A stretch of 64,000 bases of DNA from JAJFUE01 sp039683515 (GCA_039683515.1 JBDKRG010000059.1:1-64000); one strand, 5' to 3'; counted from the stretch's first letter, positions 50,531-59,508 are shown. Numbers and translations: made by a program. Notes: generated from the letters alone by a model not told the origin.

Positions 50531-50558
50531 TTTCATTATTCGGCCGGGGTTATATACT
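50531..50558 (+). promoter_or_regulatory. Possible promoter of the small lipoprotein gene
   Basis: TATACT at 50553-50558 has a weak -35 (TTTCAT) 16 nt upstream. It is 46 nt before the lipoprotein ATG. The -10 is good and the -35 is poor. Confidence 0.35.
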
Positions 50559-50604
50559 TCTCGCGTCGCCGTTCAGGTCAGTTCCTAACCGTCGAGGTGG
50601 TCTC

Positions 50605-51300
50605 ATGCGTTTTGCCCGAATCATTCCAGTCTGGTGCGTCGCGGCCGCCCTGCTGGCGGCCGGCGTCGGCTGCTCCGCGATGGACAAGTCGATGTTCAAG
50701 GGGACGTGGGTGTTCGTCGCCGTCGAGCGGGCGCCGTTCTCGCCTCCCCCGCCGCGGTTCGACATCATGGAATTCAAGGACGACCACAACCTGCGCCTCC
50801 ACATGACCCCCGCGCGCGCCGACCTCGACGCCACCTACACGCTCGCGCAGGGCAGGCTCACGTTTTCGTTCCAGCCGCCCGACGCCGACGCGCCGGTCAT
50901 CAATCGCGTCAAATACCGGTTCACGGGCGCCGGCAACAGCGTCCTGATGGAAGCCGAAGGGCTAGGCAGCGGCGTGGAGTATCTCTACCTCAGGGACACG
51001 AAGCTGCTGCCGAACACGATCGCGGGGACCTATCGCTTCGCCGACAAGGACACCTCCTCGACGGCGACGCTGGCGCCGAACGGCACGCTCGACATCCAGC
51101 CGGAGAAGGTGGCCGGGTTTTACCGACTCTGGAAGTCGCCGGCCGGCGAGGCGCTCACGTGGGCGATCTTCATCCCGCAGGAAGGCTGGATGGCGTTCAC
51201 CTACCGGATGAACACGGACGGCAAGGACCTGCTCCTCGCCCCCGTCTACAACGGCAAGGCCCACAAAGAGGGGGAAATTCGCTGGATGCGGGTGGAGTAG
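50605..51300 (+). CDS. Lipoprotein of unknown function
   Basis: This 231-residue protein has a lipoprotein signal (VWCVAAALLAAGVGCSAMD, lipobox AGVGC). The mature part starts FKGTWVFVAVERA and contains two beta-rich halves, the second beginning IAGTYRFADKDTSSTATL. Proteins starting with 'GTW' blocks of this kind often have a lipocalin-like barrel, but no family is assigned. GAGGTG precedes the ATG. A direct repeat of CGATTACGA and CGAGCACGAG words follows the gene. Confidence 0.8.
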   Translation: MRFARIIPVWCVAAALLAAGVGCSAMDKSMFKGTWVFVAVERAPFSPPPPRFDIMEFKDDHNLRLHMTPARADLDATYTLAQGRLTFSFQPPDADAPVINRVKYRFTGAGNSVLMEAEGLGSGVEYLYLRDTKLLPNTIAGTYRFADKDTSSTATLAPNGTLDIQPEKVAGFYRLWKSPAGEALTWAIFIPQEGWMAFTYRMNTDGKDLLLAPVYNGKAHKEGEIRWMRVE

Positions 51301-51328
51301 AGATTCGCGGGGATCGAGATGCGATTCT

Positions 51329-51417
51329 CGATTACGATTACGATGCACGACGCTCGATTACGATTACGAGCACGAGCACGAGCACGATTACGACGCACGA
51401 CGCACGATTACGAGCAG
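51329..51417. repeat. Direct repeats of CGATTACGA / GCACGA words
   Basis: About 89 nt consist of alternating short words (ATTACGATTACGA, GCACGAC, GAGCACGAGCACGAG). Unlike most repeats in this window they are mainly direct, not inverted. They lie after the lipoprotein gene, within a 205-nt gap with no other feature seen. Confidence 0.85.
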
Positions 51418-51505
51418 GGTAACGACCAACGGGGGCTTGCATCCTGGCTGTTGGGCGCGATAAAATCCAGCGGCTGGTCACTTTACTGAGAATAAGGCTG
51501 AAATC

Positions 51506-52936
51506 ATGGGGCATGCGCCCACCAATCCGATCAAAGGCTGCGTCATTATTTTTGACGACGAGCCGAATATGGGCCGCATCCTCGTCAAGACGCTCGGCCT
51601 TGAAGGCTTCCAGGCCCAGGCGTTCACCAACCCGATCGAGGGGCTCGAGGCGCTCGCCCGGCTCCAGCCCGACGTCCTGCTGACCGACATGCGCATGCCC
51701 GAAATGAGCGGCCAGCAGGTGCTGCACCGGATGCACGCGGACTGGCCCGACGTCCCGGTCCTGGTCCTGACCGGCTACGGCACGGTCGAGGGCGCGGTCG
51801 AGGCGATGCAGGCCGGCGCGTTCAACTACATCACCAAGCCGTTCGAGCCGGGCAACCTGCTGGCGCAGATCAGCCGCGCCATCGAGCACCGGCGCATGCT
51901 GCAGGAAAACGCCCGGCTGAGCGAGCACCTCGGCGAGGCGGTCGCCCCGCGCGAAATCGTCGGCGACTCGCCCGGCCTGAGCCGCGTCCGCGAGATGATC
52001 TCGCGGGCCGCGCCGACCGACTCCTCCGTGCTCATCACCGGCCGCAGCGGCGTCGGCAAGGAGCTGGTCGCGCGCGCCATCCACGACCAGAGCCGCCGCG
52101 CGCGCAACCGTTTCGTGGCGATCAACTGCCCGTCCATCCCGCCGAGCCTGATCGAGTCGGAGATGTTCGGCCACGAGCGCGGCGCGTTCACCGGCGCCGA
52201 CCGCAGCAAGATGGGGCTGATCGAGCTCGCCCACGGCGGCACGCTGTTCCTGGACGAAGTCGCCGAGCTGCCGGCCGAGATGCAGGTCAAACTGCTGCGC
52301 GTCCTGCAGGAGCGCGAGATCCAGCGCGTCGGCGGCCTCAAGCAGATCCCGGTCGACATCCGGATCATCGCCGCGACCAACCGCGACCTGACCGCCGAGA
52401 TGAAATCCGGCCATTTCCGCGAAGACCTTTATTACCGCCTCAACGTGATCCGGATCGAGATCCCGCCGCTGGCCGACCGGGTCGAGGACATCGAGCCCCT
52501 GGCGCGGCATTTCATGAACCGGATCGGCCGGCGGATGATGCGGCCGGATATCACGCTCACCCCCGCGGCGATGAACGCCCTCAAGGCCTACAACTGGCCG
52601 GGCAACATCCGCGAGTTGGAGAACGTGCTCGAGCGGGCGGTCGTGCTGTCGCGCGGGCCGCTGATCGACGTCGGCGACCTGACGCTCGACCTGCGCCCGG
52701 GCGCCGAGCCCGGCGCCGGGGCGGGCTCCGCCCACAAGGAGAGCGCCCATCGCTGGCCGATCGATTACCGCCAGGCGCGCGACCATTTCGACCGCGAATA
52801 CCTCCTGAACCTGGTGGACCTGGCCGGCGGCAACATCACCCGCGCCGCCCAGCTGTCGGGCATCAGCCGGCGCAATCTCTACGAAAAACTCGAGAAGGTC
52901 GGCCTGGCGGACGACCTGATCAAAAAACGCGAATGA
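51506..52936 (+). CDS. NtrC-family sigma54-dependent response regulator
   Basis: This 476-residue activator has a receiver (phospho-acceptor Asp in LLTDMRMPEMSG, Thr in LTGYG, Lys in ITKPF), an AAA+ domain with Walker A TGRSGVGKELVARA, the sigma54-contact loop GAFTGADRS, Walker B GGTLFLDEVAEL and AATNRDL, and a Fis-type helix-turn-helix (GGNITRAAQLSGISRRNLYE). It should activate sigma54 promoters when phosphorylated. No partner kinase is adjacent; the orphan kinase at 7897-9897 is a candidate from this window only. Confidence 0.95.
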   Translation: MGHAPTNPIKGCVIIFDDEPNMGRILVKTLGLEGFQAQAFTNPIEGLEALARLQPDVLLTDMRMPEMSGQQVLHRMHADWPDVPVLVLTGYGTVEGAVEAMQAGAFNYITKPFEPGNLLAQISRAIEHRRMLQENARLSEHLGEAVAPREIVGDSPGLSRVREMISRAAPTDSSVLITGRSGVGKELVARAIHDQSRRARNRFVAINCPSIPPSLIESEMFGHERGAFTGADRSKMGLIELAHGGTLFLDEVAELPAEMQVKLLRVLQEREIQRVGGLKQIPVDIRIIAATNRDLTAEMKSGHFREDLYYRLNVIRIEIPPLADRVEDIEPLARHFMNRIGRRMMRPDITLTPAAMNALKAYNWPGNIRELENVLERAVVLSRGPLIDVGDLTLDLRPGAEPGAGAGSAHKESAHRWPIDYRQARDHFDREYLLNLVDLAGGNITRAAQLSGISRRNLYEKLEKVGLADDLIKKRE

Positions 52937-53128
52937 TATTTCTTGGTTCGCCCCCGGCCGATCCCTTATCCTGTCCTTAATGCCGTTGGTTTGGCTGGGG
53001 TTGCGATTTGTTCCGTTTGAATATGGAAAAAAGGTTGCATCGGGATCGGTCTGTGACTTAAGAGGAATGAGGACCATCGCACGGTCTCGAACCATGCGGT
53101 TCAAAATCCGATCGGACGGATTGGAGTG

Positions 53129-53506
53129 ATGCCCAGGATCTTATTGATCGATGATGACGACATCGGCCGCGACGCGCTGGCGCGCCGATTGATGCGCAAA
53201 GGCTGGCAGGTCAAAACCTGCGCCGACGGCGACGAGGGCCTCACGCAGGCCCGTGACGCATCGCCCAATCTCGTGGTCATCGCAATGAACATTGTCATGC
53301 CCGATGGCTGGGAGGTCACGCGCCAGATCAAGGCGGATTCGGGAGCGCGCGGGGTGCCCGTCATCGCGATCCTGGACGAGGACACGCCCGACGAACGCTC
53401 CAAGGCCGAAGACGCCGGTTGCGACGACCTGGCGGTGCGGCCGATCCACATCGAAGCGATGATCGAAAAAATCCAGAAATACGTCGATCGTCAAACCGCG
53501 AGCTGA
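53129..53506 (+). CDS. Single-domain receiver lacking the phospho-acceptor (pseudo-receiver)
   Basis: This 125-residue receiver has the acidic start LLIDDDDIG, but the phospho-acceptor position reads VVIAMNIVMPDGWE, so the Asp is replaced by Asn. The Thr position is in VIAILDEDT (not conserved) and the Lys in VRPIH is Arg. It should not be phosphorylated in the normal way and may act as a constitutive or protein-binding switch. The ATG at 53129 follows an in-frame GTG at 53126. It lies 192 nt after the NtrC-type gene. Confidence 0.85.
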   Translation: MPRILLIDDDDIGRDALARRLMRKGWQVKTCADGDEGLTQARDASPNLVVIAMNIVMPDGWEVTRQIKADSGARGVPVIAILDEDTPDERSKAEDAGCDDLAVRPIHIEAMIEKIQKYVDRQTAS

Positions 53507-53578
53507 GGCGGCTTGTTTCCTGGCCGGGGGGCTTAAGTCGGGGACCCGGGATGTCGATGCATATCGATGAGGGCAATC

Positions 53579-56170
53579 ATGTCCCCACTTCTCCAGGCCG
53601 AGGTCCGCTTGCCCATGCGCATGAACACGAACTACCGCGGTTGGATGTCCGCGATCCTTCCCCTGATCCTGATGTGCGTCGCGGCGCCTTCATTTGCAAT
53701 CCCGCCACTCCTCCAGATCGACCTGAACGGCCCGGCATCCGGAACCGACGTGACCGTGACGTTTACCGAGGACGCCGGCGAAGCCCTGCTGTGCCCGGCC
53801 GCCGTCATCGCCGACGCCAGCACGACCATGACCGAACTCCTGCTGACGATGACCCCGCACCCGGAGAACCTTGCCGAAGCCCTCCATGCCGTGCCGCGCG
53901 ACGGGCTGGCCGTCACGTACAACTCGGGCAACGGCGAAATGCTGATCAACGGCACGGCGTCCGCGAGCAATTACCAGGAAGTCCTGCGCTCGCTGACCTA
54001 CGGGAACGCGTCGAACACCCCGACCGTGACGACGCGCGTCGTGACGGCCGTCGCCAAGACCGGCACGTATCAAAGCAACCAGTGCACGATCCAGATCAAC
54101 ATCGTCCCGACCAACGACCCGCCGGTCATCGACCTGAACGGGACGTCCTCGGGCGTCAACCGGGCGTTCGCGTTCGACGAGGGCGCCGGCGCGCTCCCGA
54201 TCGCACCGGCCGGCACCGTCACCGATCCCGACAGCGGCCAGCTGACGTCGATGACGCTGGCGCTGTCTTCGCACCCGGACGGGGGCGCCGAGACCATCGC
54301 CGCCACCGGCGGCGGCGGGGTGACGGCCGCCTACGACCCGTCCACCGGCGTCATGCGGCTGAGCGGGACGGCGCAAATCAGCGCCTACCAGGCCGTCCTT
54401 CAGACGGCGACGTACAACAACACGGCGACGCCCCCCGACCCGACCACGCGCACGCTGACGGTCACGGGGTGGGACACCGGCGGGCGCGGCGGCTCGGCGT
54501 TCGCCAGGATCTCGATCCATCCCAGGAACTACGCGCCGACGGCGATCGCCCCGACCGGCCTGACTCTGGCCGAAGGGACCGCGATCGGCACCACCGTCGC
54601 CAGCCTGCAGGCCTCGGACCCCAACGTGGGCGACACGCACACCTACGCGTTCGTGGCGCCGTTCGGCAACGGCGCGGGGCGGTTCTCGCTCAGCGGCAAC
54701 CAGCTCCGGGTCGCCAAGGCGCTCGACTACGAAACCTCGAGCTCGGCGATGCTTTCCATCAAGTCGACCGACAAGGGGGGCTTGAGCTGCGCGCAGAACA
54801 TCGCCGTGGCCATCCTGAACGTCAACGAGACGCCGACGAACATCAACCTGGCGCCGGTGAGCCTTTACAAGGACGCCGTCGCGACGGAAACGATCGTCGG
54901 CACGCTCACCGCCTCCGACCCGGACGCCAACCAGAAATTCACCTACACGTTCTGCTCGCCGTATAGCGACAACGGCGGGCGGTTCAAGATGTACAGCAAC
55001 CAGGTGCGCGTCGCGAAGGCCACGCTCCTGCGGTCCGAGTCCCAGAGCAGCTACCCGATCTCGGTGCGCGTGACCGACCAGGGCGGGCTGAATTTCTCGA
55101 AGAATTTCACGATCGAGCTCCCGCCCAACCCCAACGCGCCGGTCATCGACCTCAACGGCACGGACGCCGGCCTCGACCGGTCCGTCACGTTCACCGAGGG
55201 GGGCTCGGCCGTGAAGATCGCGCCGGCCGCGGCGATCACCGACATGAACGGCACGCAGCTGACGTCGATGACGCTGGCGCTTTCGACCCACCCCGGCGGG
55301 ACGTCCGAAACGCTGACCGCCACCGCAAGCGGCGGCGTGACGGCTTCCTACAACACCTCGACCGGCGTCATGAAGCTGAGCGGCAAGGCCTCGCTGTCGA
55401 GCTACCAGACCGTCCTCCGCACCGTCGCCTACAACAACACGACCGCCCTGCCCGACCCGACCACGCGCACGCTGACCGTGACCGGCTGGGACACCGAGGG
55501 GCTCGGCGGCGTGGCGGCGGCCAGGATCGCGATCGTGCAGATCAACCGCAAGCCGACGCGCGTGACGCCGGACAAGATGACGGTCGCGGAAAACTCGCCG
55601 GTCGGGACCGTGGTCGGGACGTTCTCGACGGTCGACCCGAACCGGCTCGACACGCACACATACTCATTCGCCTCGCCGAACTACAATGCGGCCGGGAAAT
55701 TCTCGCTCTCCGGCAATACGCTCAAGGTCGCCGGCGCGCTCAACCACGAGGCGCTGACGACCGCGACGCTCTCGATCAAGTCGACCGACAACCGCGGCCT
55801 GAGCTGCACGACGACCGTGCGGGTGGGGCTCCTCGATGTCAACGAGCCGCCGGCCAACATCGACCTCGAGATGGTGGCGATCAACAAATCCATGATCGCC
55901 GCCGACACGCTCGTCGGCACGCTCATCGGCACCGACCCGGACGCTGGCGATACGCTCTCGTACACGCTGACCAGCGACGACGGCGGGCGGTTCAAGCTCG
56001 CCGGCAACACGCTGCGCATCGCGGACGCGACGCTCATCAAGGCCGACTCGCGGACGTCCTACACGATCACGGCCCGCGTCGCCGACGGCAGCGGCCTGTC
56101 GATCACGAGGGATTTCACGTTCACGATCCCCCGAACAACGGCCGCGCGCGGCTGGACGCTGCTGCGGTAA
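53579..56170 (+). CDS. Large secreted protein with cadherin-like repeats
   Basis: This protein of about 863 residues has a Sec signal (WMSAILPLILMCVAAPSFA). Two kinds of extracellular domain alternate: type A (PVIDLNGTSSGVNRAF ... LTVTGWDTGGRGG) and type B, cadherin-like (LTLAEGTAIGTTVASLQASD ... KSTDKGGLSC). The order is A, A, B, B, A, B, B. The last A-B-B block repeats the previous one with a period of 1017 nt. The Asp-rich motifs DPDSGQLTS and SDPDANQ suggest calcium binding. The start is uncertain: 53579 follows GAGGG, while 53615 gives a shorter signal peptide. A surface or adhesion role is inferred. Confidence 0.82.
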   Translation: MSPLLQAEVRLPMRMNTNYRGWMSAILPLILMCVAAPSFAIPPLLQIDLNGPASGTDVTVTFTEDAGEALLCPAAVIADASTTMTELLLTMTPHPENLAEALHAVPRDGLAVTYNSGNGEMLINGTASASNYQEVLRSLTYGNASNTPTVTTRVVTAVAKTGTYQSNQCTIQINIVPTNDPPVIDLNGTSSGVNRAFAFDEGAGALPIAPAGTVTDPDSGQLTSMTLALSSHPDGGAETIAATGGGGVTAAYDPSTGVMRLSGTAQISAYQAVLQTATYNNTATPPDPTTRTLTVTGWDTGGRGGSAFARISIHPRNYAPTAIAPTGLTLAEGTAIGTTVASLQASDPNVGDTHTYAFVAPFGNGAGRFSLSGNQLRVAKALDYETSSSAMLSIKSTDKGGLSCAQNIAVAILNVNETPTNINLAPVSLYKDAVATETIVGTLTASDPDANQKFTYTFCSPYSDNGGRFKMYSNQVRVAKATLLRSESQSSYPISVRVTDQGGLNFSKNFTIELPPNPNAPVIDLNGTDAGLDRSVTFTEGGSAVKIAPAAAITDMNGTQLTSMTLALSTHPGGTSETLTATASGGVTASYNTSTGVMKLSGKASLSSYQTVLRTVAYNNTTALPDPTTRTLTVTGWDTEGLGGVAAARIAIVQINRKPTRVTPDKMTVAENSPVGTVVGTFSTVDPNRLDTHTYSFASPNYNAAGKFSLSGNTLKVAGALNHEALTTATLSIKSTDNRGLSCTTTVRVGLLDVNEPPANIDLEMVAINKSMIAADTLVGTLIGTDPDAGDTLSYTLTSDDGGRFKLAGNTLRIADATLIKADSRTSYTITARVADGSGLSITRDFTFTIPRTTAARGWTLLR

Positions 56171-56280
56171 ATACGAGAAATAAACGCGAGAAGATCGATG
56201 AGCGTGGGGCGAGTGCGAGCGCCAAATATTTTCCGGCAATAGGGATCGCCGACGAGGGCGCCGGCGCCACAGTGCGATGA

Positions 56281-56306
56281 GCTATTCGCTACCGAATAGC
56301 CGTTTT
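56281..56306 (+). terminator. Possible terminator downstream of the cadherin-like gene
   Basis: An 8-bp perfect stem GCTATTCG / CGAATAGC with loop CTAC is followed by CGTTTT. It lies 110 nt after the gene. A second 8-bp hairpin (56315-56334, GGCCGGCG / CGCCGGCC) follows without a T-run. Confidence 0.45.
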
Positions 56307-56388
56307 CGATGTGGGGCCGGCGCCCCCGCCGGCCATTCACGCACGCCGGTTGGATCACCGGCGCCGGGATTTGATTTTTGAATTTGGA

Positions 56389-57675
56389 TCAGCGCCAGGC
56401 GATGACTTTTTCCTCGGAGAGGCACTGGGTCTCCCACTGGAAGTCGGGGCGCGTCGCGCACCGGAACTTGCCCATGAAATCGCCGCGCACACCGCCGGTG
56501 TCGTTGACGTGGAAGTGCAGGACCTCGTCCTCGCGCGTCGACCGGTCGTAGTTTTCCTTCCACAGCTCGACGGAGACGCTGTGGCGGCCGGCGTTCAGGA
56601 AATTGCCGGGCACGTTGACCCACGTCCTGTACAGCCCCTCGGGCTTGATCTTCGTGTGCCACTCGTCGTTGTTGCTGATCGAGCTGAAGACCAGCGTGCT
56701 GTCCTCGTTCCAGACGTGGGCGGTCGCGCCGGCGCGGATCCCCGCGCGCGTGACCCAGTATTCGATCGCGATCCGGAACGGCTCCTCGATGCGGATGTCG
56801 CCGTCGATCCGGCCGTCCTTGTCGTAGACGCAGACGCGGTGCAGCCGGAGGGTGCGGTCGCCGGGGGCGCGCGCCGGGTCCTCCCAGACGCGCTCGGGGC
56901 GGTCGTCGTGCTGGTCGCCGCCGAGGTAGCGGCTGACGACGTCGTTGACCTCGCCGTCCACGGCGAGGCCGCCGCCCTCGAGCATCACGGCCCGCTGGCA
57001 CAGGTTGCGCACGGCGACCATGTTGTGGCTGACGAAGATGACCGTGCGGCCGTCGCGCGCCACGCTGTTCATCTTGCCGAGGCACTTCTTCTGGAACGCG
57101 GCGTCGCCGACGGCGAGGACCTCGTCGATCAGGAGGATTTCGGGCTCGAGGTGCGCCGCGACGGCGAACGCCAGGCGCACGTACATGCCCGAGCTGTAGC
57201 GCTTGACCGGCGTGTCGAGGAAGCGCTCGACCTCGGCGAAGGCGACGATCTCGTCGAACTTGCTCTTGATCTCGCGGCGCGTCATGCCGAGGATCGCGCC
57301 GTTGAGCATGATGTTTTCCCGGCCGCTCAGCTCGGGGTGGAAGCCCGTGCCGACCTCGAGAAGGCTCGCCACGCGGCCGCGCAGCCGCACCTCGCCCTCG
57401 GTCGGCTCGGTGATCTGGCTGAGGAGCTTGAGGAGCGTCGACTTGCCGGCGCCGTTGCGGCCGATGAGCGCGACCGCCGTCCCCTCTTCGACCTCGAACG
57501 AAACGTGGCGCAGCGCCCAGAAGTCGCGCTCGTCCTTTTTCTCGCCCGCGGTGCCGCGGCGCAGCAGGGCGTTCACGCCATCGGCGATCTTGTCGCGCAG
57601 CGTGTCGTGACGGAGCGTGCCGCCGAGCTTGTAAAGCTTGCCCAGGTCGTGAATGGAGATGGCGGGGCGACTCAT
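56389..57675 (-). CDS. Wzt-like polysaccharide ABC transporter ATPase with C-terminal carbohydrate-binding domain
   Basis: This 428-residue ATPase has Walker A GRNGAGKST, signature KRYSSGMYVRLAFAVA, Walker B EILLIDEVLAVGD and switch His VSHN. The C-terminal part (~255-428) is beta-rich, starting near WEDPARAPGDRTLRLH, like the Wzt domain that recognises the capped end of an O-polysaccharide. It works with the permease encoded 13 nt upstream to flip a lipid-linked polysaccharide across the inner membrane. Confidence 0.93.
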   Translation of the reverse strand: MSRPAISIHDLGKLYKLGGTLRHDTLRDKIADGVNALLRRGTAGEKKDERDFWALRHVSFEVEEGTAVALIGRNGAGKSTLLKLLSQITEPTEGEVRLRGRVASLLEVGTGFHPELSGRENIMLNGAILGMTRREIKSKFDEIVAFAEVERFLDTPVKRYSSGMYVRLAFAVAAHLEPEILLIDEVLAVGDAAFQKKCLGKMNSVARDGRTVIFVSHNMVAVRNLCQRAVMLEGGGLAVDGEVNDVVSRYLGGDQHDDRPERVWEDPARAPGDRTLRLHRVCVYDKDGRIDGDIRIEEPFRIAIEYWVTRAGIRAGATAHVWNEDSTLVFSSISNNDEWHTKIKPEGLYRTWVNVPGNFLNAGRHSVSVELWKENYDRSTREDEVLHFHVNDTGGVRGDFMGKFRCATRPDFQWETQCLSEEKVIAWR

Positions 57676-57688
57676 GCGGGAACTCCGG

Positions 57689-58582
57689 TCAGATCACGTC
57701 GGCGAACGAGCGCTCGAATTGGCGGAAATAGTAGGCGCCGCTGACAAGCAGCGCGACGGTGACGAACAGGCTGGCCAGCATCCCCGGCCAGAAAATCGCG
57801 AATTGCGGGTCGACCTGCGGCCCGAGGATCGCCCAGCGGAAGCCGTCGATCGGGCCGACGACAGGGTTGAGGCTGAACACCAGCCGCCACGTCAGCCACC
57901 CGGGCGCCCACGCGGCGACGGCGCGCGTGGCGTGGCCGGCCATCTGGCCGCTGGTCAGCATCACCGGGCAGACGAAGATCCCGATCCGGATGATGAACGG
58001 CACGATGTGCTTGATGTCGCGATACTTGACGTTGAGCGCGGCCAGCCACAGGCTCGCGCCGAACGCCGACGCGAACGCCATCAGGAAGAACAGCGGCAGG
58101 GCCAGCATCCGCGCGCCGAACGCCACGTCGTAATGAACCATCAGCACCATCATCATGAGCATGGAGATCAGGAAGTCGACGAGGCCGCTGAGCGTGGCCG
58201 ACGCCGGGATGATCAGACGCGGGAAATAGATCTTGCTGATCATCTGCGACGACATCACGACCGACTGGCTCCCGGCCTGCAGGGCGCTGGAGAAGAACGA
58301 CCACGGCAGCAGCCCGGCGAACGCGATGATCGCATACGGCCCCTTGACGTCCACTTTCACGATTCGGCTGAAGATCCAGGTGAAGACGATGACGGTGAGG
58401 AGCGGCTGCACGACGGCCCAGGCGATGCCGATGGCCGTCTGCTTGTAGCGGACCATGATGTCGCGCCAGGTGAGGAAACCGAACAGCTCGCGGTAGCGCC
58501 ACAGCTCCGCGTAATCGATGCCGATCAGCCCGCGCCGGGGCTTGATGATCCGTTCCTTGAACTGAGTGGCCGTCTCGGCCAT
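57689..58582 (-). CDS. Wzm-like polysaccharide ABC transporter permease
   Basis: This 297-residue permease begins with a cytoplasmic helix (YAELWRYRELFGFLTWRDIMV), then RYKQTAIGIAWAVVQPLLTV and about six membrane segments. It is the typical O-antigen export permease. GGGA lies upstream of the ATG at 58582. It pairs with the ATPase downstream. It is a different subtype from the orphan permease at 6509-7354. Confidence 0.93.
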   Translation of the reverse strand: MAETATQFKERIIKPRRGLIGIDYAELWRYRELFGFLTWRDIMVRYKQTAIGIAWAVVQPLLTVIVFTWIFSRIVKVDVKGPYAIIAFAGLLPWSFFSSALQAGSQSVVMSSQMISKIYFPRLIIPASATLSGLVDFLISMLMMMVLMVHYDVAFGARMLALPLFFLMAFASAFGASLWLAALNVKYRDIKHIVPFIIRIGIFVCPVMLTSGQMAGHATRAVAAWAPGWLTWRLVFSLNPVVGPIDGFRWAILGPQVDPQFAIFWPGMLASLFVTVALLVSGAYYFRQFERSFADVI

Positions 58583-58674
58583 ACAAATATTCCCTCCGTG
58601 GAGCGCGCGCTGTCTTCCGTGGCGCCGATAATACTACCCGAAGATCTTATCGGCCGCCAGCCCGGAGTCCTGAA

Positions 58675-58784
58675 ATTTCGGATTGCGGATTGCGGATTTT
58701 AAAAACCGAACCGGGGCCAAGGCAGGGAACTCACCGAGCGGGTTTCGAATTGCAATCCGCAATCCGAAATCCGCAATCCGAAAT
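58675..58784. repeat. Inverted repeat of ATTGCGGATT / AATCCGCAAT words
   Basis: Arms 58675-58691 and 58768-58784 are perfectly complementary over 17 nt. Both arms also contain extra direct copies of the same word (GATTGCGGATTGCGGAT on the left, CAATCCGCAATCCGAAATCC on the right). It lies in the 271-nt gap between the permease start and the HU gene. Confidence 0.85.
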
Positions 58785-58828
58785 AACAAAAGATCCGGAA
58801 CGACTCCGCTGGGGAGCCGTTCCGGATC
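58779..58828 (-). terminator. Rho-independent terminator of the HU gene
   Basis: On the minus strand an 11-bp perfect stem (GATCCGGAACG / CGTTCCGGATC), extended inward by a CTCC/GGAG pair, is followed by TTTTGTTATTT. It lies 26 nt after the HU stop. Confidence 0.88.
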
Positions 58829-58853
58829 AAATTGCTCGGCGTGAACCAGGAAC

Positions 58854-59153
58854 TTACTTGGCGGGCGCGACGGCCTCTTTGCAAGCCTTGGAGACGCGGA
58901 AACGGACGACGGTCTTGGCCGGGATCTTGATCGATTCGCCGGTGGCCGGGTTGCGGCCGATGCGCGCCTTGCGCTTGGCGACGACCAGCTTGCCGATGCC
59001 CGGGATCGTGAAGCCACGCTTGGCTTCCTTATAGGCGAGCTCGGTCAAAGCGACGAGGTAGGCGGCCGCTTCCTTCTTGCTGATCCCGACCGATTCGGCC
59101 AGGTGAGCGATCAGCTGTGACTTGCTCATCGCTTTCTTGTTCGCTGTCGGCAT
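58854..59153 (-). CDS. HU-family DNA-binding protein
   Basis: This 99-residue nucleoid protein has the HU/IHF fold: helical start SKSQLIAHLAESVGISKKEA, beta region GFTIPGIGKLVVAKRKARIG and arm RNPATGESIKIPAKTVVRFR. The PGxG-type and RNP motifs are intact. It binds and bends DNA. The ATG at 59153 follows AAAGGGGA at about 8 nt. The extra seven residues before MSKSQ resemble the N-terminal extensions of HU proteins in Planctomycetes-like genomes (from memory). Confidence 0.93.
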   Translation of the reverse strand: MPTANKKAMSKSQLIAHLAESVGISKKEAAAYLVALTELAYKEAKRGFTIPGIGKLVVAKRKARIGRNPATGESIKIPAKTVVRFRVSKACKEAVAPAK

Positions 59154-59508
59154 TCTTCATTCCCCTTTCGATATTTCATTCGAAAAATCACATGCATACA
59201 AGCGGCCATTATGTGATTGGCCTCGAAATAGTCAATAGGATAAACGCTCTTTTGGCTCTTTTTTTTGCAACGCCCCCCGGAAACGGCGCCTGCCGGGGTT
59301 CGCGCCCGCTTCCGGCGGAGCGCCGCGCCGGCTCCGGACGGCCGCGCGGCGTTCGAAAACGCGCAATCCATATCCGGTTTTTTGAATGCGCCCCCGGGGG
59401 CCGCCCGACGCGCTTTATTTGTTGCGCCGGTTTCACCGACGACTAGAATGAGGAAAGGCAGCACGTCCGAGGCCCGAGTCACGATCAAGCGAAACGGAGC
59501 TGATAAAC
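59154..59508. other. 355-nt divergent region between HU and tandem-receiver genes
   Basis: The left third is AT-rich (promoter side of HU). The rest is GC-rich with a GCCCCCGGGGGC palindrome near 59391-59402. The only possible gene is a short basic frame on the minus strand (59209-59436), listed separately at low confidence. Nothing else was seen. Confidence 0.5.
59209..59436 (-). CDS. Possible small basic AT-hook protein (uncertain)
   Basis: This 75-codon frame starts with GTG and has no clear ribosome site. It contains KRVGRPPGAHSKN, close to the AT-hook form GRPPGSKN, and then TPRGRPEPARR, close to the PRGRP core. The overall composition is very basic (Arg, Lys, Pro, Gly). AT-hook proteins bind the minor groove and would fit next to HU. 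Against it, the frame lies in a GC-rich spacer and could be chance. Confidence 0.28.
   Translation of the reverse strand: MKPAQQIKRVGRPPGAHSKNRIWIARFRTPRGRPEPARRSAGSGREPRQAPFPGGVAKKRAKRAFILLTISRPIT

Noticed and set aside
52985..53012. Possible sigma54 promoter (TGGC ... TTGC) before the pseudo-receiver
   Set aside because: The GG-to-GC spacing is two bases too short for a -24/-12 element.
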